34,971 bases of DNA from NCBI GenBank assembly GCA_902783005.1, contig CACZPI010000055.1:1-34971 (forward strand). Direction: 5' to 3'. The notes under the pieces were generated by a model. That model had not been told where the DNA came from and ran no database searches. It saw only the letters and a program-made list of their open reading frames with translations. Source of the stretch: an uncultured Ruminococcus sp. (GTDB taxonomy: Bacteria > Bacillota > Clostridia > Oscillospirales > Ruminococcaceae). A program made the position numbers and the translations under genes. Below are positions 14,630 to 22,074 of this stretch, piece after piece (the stretch's first letter is position 1; each line of letters opens with the position of its first letter).

Positions 14630-15655
14630 ATGTGGACAAGAAGCCTGTTAAAGCAAAACGCCTGGTCAAAGCTCAAGAATTACTATTGGCCGGCACTCGG
14701 CGTCACGGTCGTTGCTGCATTCATGGGCGCGAATACGAACTTCCTGCCAAGCGGCGGCGGCGGAGGCGGCACCGGCAGCATGAACCAGGAGGATCTCCAG
14801 CAGATCACAGAGAATTCCGATATGTCCTCGGCAGAGATGATCGGCATTGCGGTTGGTATTCTGGCAATTGTCCTGATCGCCTGGATCATCTCCATTCTCT
14901 GGGCAACCTTCCTTGGTGCGCCGACACGCTGCGGCGAATGTAAATACTTCGTTTCCGCTGCACAGGGCGACCAGAAATTCGACCATCTGTTTGACAATTT
15001 CCGAAACGGCAACTACAAGCCGACCATCAAGGTCATGTTCTTCAGGAACCTGTACATCCTCGGCTGGTATATGCTCTTAATCATCCCGGGTCTTGTGAAG
15101 ATGTACGAATACTTCCTGATCCCGTATCTGCTGGCCGAAAACCCGAACATCGGCAAGGACAGAGCCTTTGAGATCTCGAAGAAGACCATGGACGGCGAGA
15201 AGATGAACCTGTTCGTTCTCGACCTCTCCTTCATCGGCTGGTATATTCTCGGCCTGTGTGCATGCTGCATCGGTATTTATGCAGTAATCCCGTACTATGA
15301 GGCAACCATGGCAGAGTTCTATCTTTGCATGAGAGCCAAGATGATCTCCTACGGCATCACCACCGAGGAAGAGCTGACCGGCGGTCTGAACAGCTTTGAT
15401 GCCGGCTTCGATCCGTACAATACCGGCGCAGACGCAAACGGTACCTTCACCGACGCTTCCTCCAATCCGTACACCTCTGCACCGCAGCAGAATGATTTCG
15501 GCGGCAGCGCGTACAACAATCCTGTACCGGAGGCACCGGCTTCGACTGAAATGCCTGATGTTCCGGAAATGCCGGATGCGGATTCCTTCGATAATCCGCC
15601 CGCATTTGACGAGCCGGATGACAGTAATCCCTACAATGACAACAAGCCCTATTAA
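14630..15655 (+). CDS. DUF975 family integral membrane protein
   Basis: I use the ATG at 14630, which follows CAGGGGGAAATACTT; the open frame extends further upstream but without a ribosome site. The 341-residue protein begins MWTRSLLKQNAWSKLK, has about five or six hydrophobic helices up to residue ~235 and contains SEFGAPTR-like features of DUF975 such as WATFLGAPTRCGECKYFVSA and LIIPGLVKMYEYFLIPYLLAE, followed by GKDRAFEISKKTMDGEK. The first loop is a glycine stretch (GGGGGGTG). The last ~100 residues are a disordered Asp/Pro/Asn-rich tail. The family is of unknown function, widespread in Firmicutes. Expression is likely controlled by the dyad at 14533-14555. Confidence 0.85.
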   Translation: MWTRSLLKQNAWSKLKNYYWPALGVTVVAAFMGANTNFLPSGGGGGGTGSMNQEDLQQITENSDMSSAEMIGIAVGILAIVLIAWIISILWATFLGAPTRCGECKYFVSAAQGDQKFDHLFDNFRNGNYKPTIKVMFFRNLYILGWYMLLIIPGLVKMYEYFLIPYLLAENPNIGKDRAFEISKKTMDGEKMNLFVLDLSFIGWYILGLCACCIGIYAVIPYYEATMAEFYLCMRAKMISYGITTEEELTGGLNSFDAGFDPYNTGADANGTFTDASSNPYTSAPQQNDFGGSAYNNPVPEAPASTEMPDVPEMPDADSFDNPPAFDEPDDSNPYNDNKPY

Positions 15656-15663
15656 GAAAAACG

Positions 15664-15692
15664 AACTCCCCGCTGCGGCGGGGAGTTTCGAT
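15664..15692. terminator. terminator after the DUF975 gene
   Basis: AACTCCCCGC and GCGGGGAGTT form a perfect 10-bp stem with a TGCG loop, followed by TCGATTT; on the minus strand it is followed by CGTTTTT, so it can also end the upstream minus operon. Confidence 0.85.
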
Positions 15693-15702
15693 TTGAAAGG
15701 AT

Positions 15703-15735
15703 CCCCCTCTTTGCTTTGGCAGAGAGGGGGAAATC
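15703..15735. terminator. second terminator hairpin between convergent operons
   Basis: CCCCCTCT and AGAGGGGG pair around a 12-nt loop. Plus-strand sequence continues AAATCTTT, minus-strand ATCCTTT. It sits directly after the stop of the U32 gene. Confidence 0.65.
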
Positions 15736-15736
15736 T

Positions 15737-16981
15737 TTATTCGATCGTCTTGTCCTCCGTATCCTCACCCTCCGGCATCCGCAGGATGCTGTTCGGCGGG
15801 AATACCTCGTCACACGGAAAGGAAAACGGCATCATGGCATGGTTCACCGTTTCGACCTGCTCCCCTTCTGCATTCCGGATGTCCTGCGGCGTCACCGTCA
15901 CAGGCGGTCTGCCCGGGGCAAGGATCTCAATGGTATCACCGGCAAAGAACCGGCCGCGCTGTGTGGCATACAGCCTTCCATTCTCGCATTTTTCCACGAT
16001 GCCGACCACGCGGCATGTGCTGATGTAGCCGGCATTCTCGTAATACTGACAGGCATTCGGATGGCCGAAGAAGAATCCCGTGCAGTAGCGCCGGTGGCTG
16101 ACCTTGAATACTTCGTCATGGATCCACTCAGGCAGCCGGTAATGCGCCGGATCCTGCAAATAGGTATCCATTGCCATGCGGTAGGCATTCGTGACAACGG
16201 ACACATAGTACGCCGACTTGGCGCGTCCCTCGATCTTGAAGGAGGTCACGCCTGCCTCTGCCAGCTTGTCGATGTGGTCGATCATGCACATATCGCGGGC
16301 ATTGAGGATATAGGTTCCCTCCGGCGTCTCCTCGATCGGCATAGGCAGACCGGGGCGCTTTTCCTCGACCAGTGCATATTTCCAGCGGCAAGGCTGCGAA
16401 CAGGCGCCGCGGTTGGCATCACGGTCGGTAAAATACGCCGACAGCAGGCAGCGTCCGGAAAAGGACACACACATGGCACCGTGGACAAAGACCTCGATCT
16501 CCAGATCCTCCGGGGTATTCCGGCGGATCTCCGCGATCTCCTCCAGGGACAGCTCCCGTGCCAGCACCACGCGCTTTGCCCCCATTTCATAGAGGGCATT
16601 GGCGGTGGCATAATTGACGATACCGGTCTGGGTGGACATATGGATGTGCAAATCGGGAGCGAGCTTTTTCACCATCCCGAATACACCGAGATCAGCGACG
16701 ATCGCCGCATCGACCCCGGCATTGACTGCCTCACCGATAAACTGCGGCAGCAGCTTCAATTCCCCGCTGCGCGGCAGGGTATTGACGGTCAGATAAACCT
16801 TGACACCGCGGGCATGGGCAAGCTGTACCGCTTCACAAAGCGCCTGTGCATCGAAATTCGGTGCGCCTGCACGCATGCCGAACATATTCCCGCCGAGATA
16901 AACGGCATCTGCCCCGAAATCCAGCGCAGCCTGCAGCCGTTCCCGGTCACCCGCAGGCGCAAGTACCTCCGGACGGATCAT
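15737..16981 (-). CDS. U32 family peptidase / tRNA-hydroxylation type protein
   Basis: The 414-residue protein begins RPEVLAPAGDRERLQAALDFGADAVYLGG, the standard N-terminus of the U32 family, and carries the family signature EVFVHGAMCVSFSGRCLLS followed by two more cysteines (GACSQPC). These four Cys probably hold an iron-sulfur cluster. Family members studied in bacteria (TrhP, RlhA, UbiU/V) act in RNA or ubiquinone hydroxylation with prephenate or other donors, so the peptidase name is historical; a TrhP-like tRNA uridine role is the best guess. A C-terminal ~80-residue barrel (GIVEKCENGRLYATQRGRF) is present. It overlaps the mltG stop by 4 bp and ends the thyX operon. Confidence 0.88.
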   Translation of the reverse strand: MIRPEVLAPAGDRERLQAALDFGADAVYLGGNMFGMRAGAPNFDAQALCEAVQLAHARGVKVYLTVNTLPRSGELKLLPQFIGEAVNAGVDAAIVADLGVFGMVKKLAPDLHIHMSTQTGIVNYATANALYEMGAKRVVLARELSLEEIAEIRRNTPEDLEIEVFVHGAMCVSFSGRCLLSAYFTDRDANRGACSQPCRWKYALVEEKRPGLPMPIEETPEGTYILNARDMCMIDHIDKLAEAGVTSFKIEGRAKSAYYVSVVTNAYRMAMDTYLQDPAHYRLPEWIHDEVFKVSHRRYCTGFFFGHPNACQYYENAGYISTCRVVGIVEKCENGRLYATQRGRFFAGDTIEILAPGRPPVTVTPQDIRNAEGEQVETVNHAMMPFSFPCDEVFPPNSILRMPEGEDTEDKTIE

Positions 16982-18264
16982 TCGTCGCCCTCCTGCTCCT
17001 CCTGTGCGGCAGCGGCATCCGCCTGCTGCTGCTTGACCATCTCGATATTCTGGAGATGACCCTCGTAGGAGCGTGCAAAATAGGTCACATGCGTATCAAT
17101 ATTGGCATAGAAGTAGTAGTAGTCGGTCTCCGCCGGATACAGCACCGCATTGATCGCGGCAAGACCCGGATTGTTGATGGCGCCGACCGGCAGACCCTTG
17201 CAGACATAAGTATCATAGGCGTCATACATGGCCTCGTTGGACAGCTCGATATTGGGCTTGATCGTTTCGGTGACATACTTGGAGGTCGGGTCGGACTGGA
17301 GCTTGCCGGCAAAATCGGAGGGGTTATTCATACGGTTGTAGAATACCGATGCGATACGCGGCATTTCCTCGTCGTTGGCCGCCTCGGCCTGCACCATGGA
17401 GGCCATGGTAATGACCTCGTCGAGCGTCATGTCCAGCTCCTCCATGCGGCTGTACATTTCACTGGTGAACTTGCTGTCGAAGTTCAGATAGATCTTGTTG
17501 ACGACGGCATCCGGATCCATGTCCTCATAGAACTGGTAGGTATCCGGGAAGAGGTAGCCCTCCATCTTCATGAATTTCAGATTGCTGCCGCCGGTGGGGA
17601 GTCTGGTCTCGAAATCATATCCGAAGCCGCCTGCATTGAAGTAGTACAGGAAGCGCTGTGCATCGCAGACATTGTTCTCCTCGAGCTTTTGTGCCGCCTG
17701 CATGAGCGTGCAGCCCTCGGGGAAAGTCACATCGACAACGGTCATTTCCGGCGTGATGGCATTGCCGGTCAGCTCGTTGATGATGGCCTCATATGCCATT
17801 GCGCTGGAAACCTCATGGTCGCCGGCAATGTAATTCGCATCGGCCTTCGACAGACGGGAGAAGTAGATGAACGCCTTGGGGATCTCAATGATGCCCTGTT
17901 CGTGCAGATCCTCCGCGATTTCGGCGGTATTGGCACCCTCCGGAATATTGAAGATGACAAGCGTTTCGGTACCGTTGATGCCGAGCATGTCCTTGCCGAC
18001 CTCAATGATGCCGACGGCCAGTGTGATCGAAATGACGAAGATCAGCGTGAGCATGATGAGCACGCCGAAAATACGGCCGCTGCCGTGCTTTTTCTTCTTT
18101 TTCCGCTTCTTCTGTGCCGGAGCGCTCCGGTGAGCATCATGACGGTGCTCCTCCTGCGGGCGGTGTGCCGGCTGCGGCGCCTTGGCCGGTGCATCCTCGC
18201 CGTTCATGGATGCAAGCAGCTCTTTGTAGGCTTCCTTCTCGTTGTTTTCGGTATTCTGTGCCAT
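16978..18264 (-). CDS. mltG: endolytic transglycosylase MltG (YceG-like)
   Basis: MltG cleaves nascent peptidoglycan strands and limits glycan length. The 428-residue protein has a long charged cytoplasmic N-terminus with a poly-Lys stretch (KKRKKKKKHG near residues 52-61), one transmembrane helix (about 65-90), a LysM-like region (FNIPEGANTAEIAEDL; VTFPEGCTLMQAAQKL) and the catalytic domain with MEGYLFPDTYQF, TMASMVQAEAANDEE, IASVFYNRM, LQSDPT and GLPVGAINNPGLAAI. The conserved active-site Glu is kept in QAEA, but the residue two before it, often Glu, is Gln. Start at 18264 follows AAGGAGG. The cyclo-ligase stop is 1 bp upstream. Confidence 0.93.
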   Translation of the reverse strand: MAQNTENNEKEAYKELLASMNGEDAPAKAPQPAHRPQEEHRHDAHRSAPAQKKRKKKKKHGSGRIFGVLIMLTLIFVISITLAVGIIEVGKDMLGINGTETLVIFNIPEGANTAEIAEDLHEQGIIEIPKAFIYFSRLSKADANYIAGDHEVSSAMAYEAIINELTGNAITPEMTVVDVTFPEGCTLMQAAQKLEENNVCDAQRFLYYFNAGGFGYDFETRLPTGGSNLKFMKMEGYLFPDTYQFYEDMDPDAVVNKIYLNFDSKFTSEMYSRMEELDMTLDEVITMASMVQAEAANDEEMPRIASVFYNRMNNPSDFAGKLQSDPTSKYVTETIKPNIELSNEAMYDAYDTYVCKGLPVGAINNPGLAAINAVLYPAETDYYYFYANIDTHVTYFARSYEGHLQNIEMVKQQQADAAAAQEEQEGDE

Positions 18265-18265
18265 T

Positions 18266-18835
18266 TCAGCCTCCTTGGTATTGTTCGGTAATCACCGCAT
18301 CCACACGGCAGTCGTGTGCCTCACAGGGGATGCGTTCCTGTATCAGATGTGCATAGGTCATTGCAAGCGTCCGCAGATCCGGATGCGCCCGCAACCATCT
18401 GTCATAATAGCCGCCGCCCTGTCCGAGCCGGCTGCCCTCTGCCGTAAAAGCCACTCCCGGGACAATGCACAGGGAGCATTCTGTCAGGACAGGCATTTCC
18501 TGTCCGGTCGGCTCCGGAATGTCATAGGCACCGGGGAAAACGCTGCCGTCGTCAAGTCCGGTAATGCGGTAAAACTGCATGGAGCTGCCTTCCCCGCATT
18601 TCGGCAGGAAGATCCGCTTGCCCTGTGCCAGCAGCGCCGTGATAAGCGCACGGGTATCCGGTTCCGGATACACCGAGCAGTACAGCAAAATCGAATCCGC
18701 CGCCTGCACCCACGGATGCGCAAGGACGCTGTGGCAGAGTGCTGCATCCAGCATTGTCCGGCGATCTCCCGGCAGCGCACGGAGCTGTGAACGGATGCTG
18801 CGGCGAAGGGCGCGTTTTTCCTCCGGAATCGTCAT
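18266..18835 (-). CDS. 5-formyltetrahydrofolate cyclo-ligase
   Basis: This ATP-dependent enzyme (also called methenyltetrahydrofolate synthetase, YgfA/Fau type) returns 5-formyl-THF to the active folate pool as 5,10-methenyl-THF. The 189-residue length is normal. It starts with the basic helix EEKRALRRSIRSQLRAL, has the central VFLPKCG-like RIFLPKCGEGSSMQFYR and ends with the nucleotide-binding signature VPGVAFTAEGSRLGQGGGYYDRWL. The start overlaps the stop of the DJ-1 gene by 1 bp. Its position in one operon with thyX fits a shared role in folate and thymidylate supply. Confidence 0.94.
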   Translation of the reverse strand: MTIPEEKRALRRSIRSQLRALPGDRRTMLDAALCHSVLAHPWVQAADSILLYCSVYPEPDTRALITALLAQGKRIFLPKCGEGSSMQFYRITGLDDGSVFPGAYDIPEPTGQEMPVLTECSLCIVPGVAFTAEGSRLGQGGGYYDRWLRAHPDLRTLAMTYAHLIQERIPCEAHDCRVDAVITEQYQGG

Positions 18836-19383
18836 CAGTGCTCCGGATAGCAGATGCCGTCCGAAATCGCCTGTGCCTTACGGGCATCGACCAGCACCTC
18901 AACGAGCTTCAGGCCGAAGGCAACAGCAGCACCGGCACCCTGTGCAGTAATGATATTGCCGTCCTGCACGACGGAATGTGCAGTGACATTCGCGCCGGTC
19001 AGCTGTGTCTCGAATCCGGGATAGGCAATGGCATTCTTACCATTGAGCATACCCTTGTGTCCGAGAATGGACGGTGCCGCACAGATCGCTGCAATATACA
19101 GCCCTCTGTCTGCACAGAAGTCGATCGCCGTCTGCACGATCTCATTCTTTTCAAGGTTCAGCGTACCCGGCATGCCGCCCGGCAGCACGATCATTTCCAG
19201 ATCATTCCCGAGAACGATCTCAGCGGCGGTGATGTCGGTCTGCACGGCAATGCCGTGGGAGCCGGTGATGACCTTGCCGCCGACGCCGACAACCCGCACC
19301 TCTTTGCCTGCGCGGCGCAGCAGATCGACCGGTGTCAGGGCTTCAATCTCTTCAAATCCGTTAGCCAGAAATACATAGATCAT
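18835..19383 (-). CDS. DJ-1/PfpI family protein (YajL/ThiJ type)
   Basis: The 182-residue protein has the DJ-1 flavodoxin-like core: MIYVFLANGFEEIEALTPVDLLRRAG with the conserved Glu near residue 14, IVLPGGMPG, and the nucleophile elbow IAAICAAPSILG with the reactive Cys. The family includes glyoxalase III, deglycase-type and redox-sensor proteins; which one applies cannot be told. Length and motif spacing fit the DJ-1 subgroup rather than PfpI proteases. The ATG at 19383 follows GAGGAGAATGAATC, 34 bp after the DUF2156 gene, within the thyX operon. Confidence 0.92.
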   Translation of the reverse strand: MIYVFLANGFEEIEALTPVDLLRRAGKEVRVVGVGGKVITGSHGIAVQTDITAAEIVLGNDLEMIVLPGGMPGTLNLEKNEIVQTAIDFCADRGLYIAAICAAPSILGHKGMLNGKNAIAYPGFETQLTGANVTAHSVVQDGNIITAQGAGAAVAFGLKLVEVLVDARKAQAISDGICYPEH

Positions 19384-19417
19384 GATTCATTCTCCTCATT
19401 TTATGAATTATCGCGCA

Positions 19418-20308
19418 TCATACCTCTGCGCGGACTGCGAACTTCTGTACCATTGCCGCAGGGTGGTAGGATTCCTTGGCCTTGCGTAGTCCCGGAAGTC
19501 CCATATCCTCCTCACGGTTGATATACCGGAATCCCTGTGCATGGATCCTTTGTGCAAATGCCTGATTGATCGCGGCATAGGCCCCCTGGAAGGCGGTATC
19601 TGCCTTCTCGATATGTACACAGAAGGTATCGGAATTCAGGGGCTCCCCGATCGCAAATGCAACGAGCTGTCCAGCCTTGCGGATGACCTCGCCCTGCAAT
19701 CCAAGTACATCGAAATGGCGGAAAAACGTGTCAATTGCAAATTGCTCCGCAATGGCATCGGCGTCACCGTCAAGGCGGTCATTATAGAACATCGCCGCAA
19801 AGGTGATGCAGTCGTCAAAATCCGCATGGGTCATCGGCAGCGCCTCGGCGCCGTATGCGGAAAAGCGGTGCAGGAAATTGCGCTTCTGGTGGTATTTGCG
19901 TCCGGCAAGCGTTGCCAGATCCTCCGCCAGATACAGATAATCCCAGCTTTCCCTGTTTTCCCTGACCTCCAGACCCGGCAAGCGCTCACGGAGCCATTCG
20001 GTGCGTTCCTCACTCAGATTCCAGAACTGCAAAGGCTTGCCGATACCGCGGACATAGCCGATCATGGCATCAAGCAGCGCATCCGCATCCCCTGTGCCGG
20101 ACGGCCAGATGAAGGACGGTACCCCATCCGCGGTATCAAAGGCACAGCACAGATAATAGTCCTGAAAACGAGCGATCCTGGAATCATTCTGCCGCCGCCA
20201 CGCCATATTATTCGCAAAGCTGTATTCACAGCCTCGGTAATCGGACGCCCGCAGAGCCAGGCTGATCCATTCCCGGTCTTCAATAGAGATGGTACGGAAT
20301 TCAAGCAT
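19418..20308 (-). CDS. DUF2156 / LPG-synthase C-terminal-like GNAT-fold protein
   Basis: I choose the ATG at 20308 (296 residues) because GGGGAG lies 6 nt before it; another in-frame ATG is at 20323. The protein has the double-GNAT look of the DUF2156 group, which is related to the C-terminal domain of phosphatidylglycerol lysyltransferase MprF: LAGRKYHQKRNFLHRF in the middle and YINREEDMGLPGLRKAKESY with FHPAAMVQKF-like end (YHPAAMVQKFAV). No membrane helices are present, so it is a soluble acyl- or aminoacyl-transferase of unknown substrate. It overlaps the thyX stop by 8 bp. Confidence 0.85.
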   Translation of the reverse strand: MLEFRTISIEDREWISLALRASDYRGCEYSFANNMAWRRQNDSRIARFQDYYLCCAFDTADGVPSFIWPSGTGDADALLDAMIGYVRGIGKPLQFWNLSEERTEWLRERLPGLEVRENRESWDYLYLAEDLATLAGRKYHQKRNFLHRFSAYGAEALPMTHADFDDCITFAAMFYNDRLDGDADAIAEQFAIDTFFRHFDVLGLQGEVIRKAGQLVAFAIGEPLNSDTFCVHIEKADTAFQGAYAAINQAFAQRIHAQGFRYINREEDMGLPGLRKAKESYHPAAMVQKFAVRAEV

Positions 20309-21086
20309 CGGCGCTCCCCGCATTCTGCTTGAGTGCTTCGTATTCAGCGCGTACCTCGGCTGCCCGGCCGCAGCTCATCTTTCCCTCGGGACAGGGGCCG
20401 GAAACGCAGGAAGGGCCTGCCTTGGCAAAGAGTCCCGGCGATACCGGATAGACCTCGGCGACCATTGCTTTGGCGAGTGCGCGGATCTCCCACTGTGCGC
20501 GGCTGCAGCAGCGCAGGCGGAAGAAATGGAGCAGCTCGCGGGCATTCATGGTCATGACCATCTTGGTCTCGGAAGCATTGGGCAGGACAAAGCGTGCATC
20601 CTCGATGGCCTTCTTTTCGGCCTTGCGGGCAGCCTCCTTCTCGGAGCAGCCCTCGGCAAGGAAGGCTTCATAATGACGCTTTTCCAGAATTTCCGTCAGA
20701 TCACGGTAGGCATCCACACAGCGCTGCATGGTCTCGTCAAAGAGCGTAAGCGCTTCGGGGACTGCCGCGATTTCCGGCGGGGTGATATATTCAAAATGGG
20801 TCAGCTTGACATAGCGCTGGCTCTGCACGGAAAAGCTCGCCAGACGATGGCGGGTGATCTGTGCGAGAAGCGAACGGCTGACGCCTTCGATCGCAAAGGT
20901 GAAGCTGGCGTGCTCGATGGGGCTCTGGTGGCCGAACGAAGCGAGCATTTCCACAAAGCTCTGTGCTTTCTCATCGGTCATGCCATCCATCAGCTCCATT
21001 GCGCCGGTATCAGAATAGCAAAGCCTTGCCGCTGCCGCAACGACTTTGTCGGGGACGACGGTATGGGCGATCAGTTTGACTTGCAT
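20301..21086 (-). CDS. thyX: flavin-dependent thymidylate synthase
   Basis: ThyX methylates dUMP to dTMP with methylene-THF, FAD and NADPH, leaving THF rather than dihydrofolate. The hallmark RHRX7S motif is at residues 79-89 (RHRLASFSVQS) followed by QRY. The N-terminal FGHQSPIEHASFTFAI and NARELLHFFRLRCCSRAQWEIR segments are also typical. The 261-residue protein has a C-terminal Cys cluster (Cys227, 232, 239; CVSGPCPEGKMSCG), which I believe is common in Clostridial ThyX. It is the first gene of a six-gene operon and follows a consensus-like promoter. Start at 21086 follows GGGAGGGTTCCCGATG. Confidence 0.95.
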   Translation of the reverse strand: MQVKLIAHTVVPDKVVAAAARLCYSDTGAMELMDGMTDEKAQSFVEMLASFGHQSPIEHASFTFAIEGVSRSLLAQITRHRLASFSVQSQRYVKLTHFEYITPPEIAAVPEALTLFDETMQRCVDAYRDLTEILEKRHYEAFLAEGCSEKEAARKAEKKAIEDARFVLPNASETKMVMTMNARELLHFFRLRCCSRAQWEIRALAKAMVAEVYPVSPGLFAKAGPSCVSGPCPEGKMSCGRAAEVRAEYEALKQNAGSADA

Positions 21087-21118
21087 CGGGAACCCTCCCT
21101 TGGTTCATAGATAAGTTT

Positions 21119-21147
21119 ATTATACCACATTACAGCGGATTCGTCAA
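21119..21147 (-). promoter_or_regulatory. sigma-A promoter of the thyX operon
   Basis: TTGACG (21147-21142) and TATAAT (21124-21119) on the minus strand with a 17-bp spacer. Confidence 0.85.
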
Positions 21148-21174
21148 TCATTTCCCGGAAATTTAAGCGAATCT

Positions 21175-21203
21175 AAAAAATGCAGGACACCGGGTGTCCT
21201 GCA
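21175..21203 (-). terminator. terminator of the lepA-hemW-pcrA operon
   Basis: TGCAGGACACC and GTGTCCTGCA pair with a tight loop, and on the minus strand the stem is followed by TTTTTT. It lies 55 bp after the GNAT gene. Confidence 0.9.
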
Positions 21204-21257
21204 AGCGCTTTTCAAAAAAGTCTGTTTTGGGGAAGCATTCCGTAGCTGCCTCCGCCG

Positions 21258-22070
21258 TCAGCAAAGCTGCATCACACACATGCCCTCCTGCATGGCAAAT
21301 CCGTTTTTCTCATAAAAGCCCTGGGTGGAGGCATCCTGCATGGTCAGCAGATAGATCTTGGCGATGCCGCGCTTTGTCAGCTCTGTGCGCAGTGCTTCCA
21401 TCAGCCGCCTGCCGCAGCCGCTTCGCTGCACCCGGGGCTCGATCCAGAATTCCACGATCTGGAAGCAGTCCCCGTCATAATACCGTTCTGTCCGCCCGAT
21501 CACTGCCCCCAGCGGCAGATTTTCCTCCCAGAGCGCCAGGCCGTAATAGCCGGGACTCCGGAACAGATCCTGCAAACGCCGCAGCGCCGTGTCCTTATCC
21601 CAGCGATCCCACCACGGGGCACCGTTGAAGGTACGCATATAGGATTCTGCCAGGCGGGGCATATCCGTGAAGCCCGCAAAATCAATCCCGTCCCCGTGCG
21701 TCAGCTCCGCAGGCGGCTGCGCCGGCGCCGGGATCGGTTCACAGCGATTCTCCTCCAGGTAAGCATTCAGCAGATCCCAGAAAAGCGCCAACGCCCGCTC
21801 GCCGTCCGGCTCCCGTTCCAGAAGAAAGCTGTCCCAGCGCCGCGCACCGGCTTCCTGTCCGGTACAGATCTTTGCTGCGTAATCATCAAACCCCTCCGGA
21901 AGGATCCTGGCATCGTTCAGATTGTGCCGGACGAGTGCCACGCGGTAGCCGTCCAGAAATTTCGCAAGCGAATGCAGCCCGACTGCATTGCCCAGATATG
22001 CCGCCGGACGCATTCGCAGGAGCGTGAGCAGCTCCCTTTCCGCGGGGGTAATATCCATTTCCCGATTCAT
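21258..22070 (-). CDS. GNAT acetyltransferase with an N-terminal accessory domain
   Basis: The 270-residue protein has two parts. Residues ~125-270 are a GNAT domain: AESYMRTFNGAPW, then FWIEPRVQRSGCGRRLMEAL as the acetyl-CoA binding motif A (RxxGxGxxL pattern with Gln-Arg-Ser-Gly-Cys-Gly) and TMQDASTQGFYEKNGF as motif B. Residues 1-115 form a helical domain (LRMRPAAYLGNAVGLHSLAKFLDGY; RRWDSFLL) that resembles small stand-alone hypothetical proteins with a RPxxYLG motif. The fusion is unusual to me. Substrate unknown. It starts 4 bp after the pcrA stop, without a strong ribosome site, so translation probably depends on coupling; an ATG at 22058 is an alternative. Confidence 0.82.
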   Translation of the reverse strand: MNREMDITPAERELLTLLRMRPAAYLGNAVGLHSLAKFLDGYRVALVRHNLNDARILPEGFDDYAAKICTGQEAGARRWDSFLLEREPDGERALALFWDLLNAYLEENRCEPIPAPAQPPAELTHGDGIDFAGFTDMPRLAESYMRTFNGAPWWDRWDKDTALRRLQDLFRSPGYYGLALWEENLPLGAVIGRTERYYDGDCFQIVEFWIEPRVQRSGCGRRLMEALRTELTKRGIAKIYLLTMQDASTQGFYEKNGFAMQEGMCVMQLC

Positions 22071-22074
22071 GACA

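Noticed and set aside
18835-19383. DJ-1 family gene considered as an intracellular protease.
   Set aside because: The name PfpI protease is based on archaeal oligomers; length and motif spacing fit DJ-1/YajL, so no protease activity is claimed.
20980-21086. thyX C-terminal Cys cluster considered as evidence of a novel zinc-binding fusion.
   Set aside because: I believe the CPEGKMSCG-type tail is common in Clostridial ThyX proteins, so it is described in the gene entry only.
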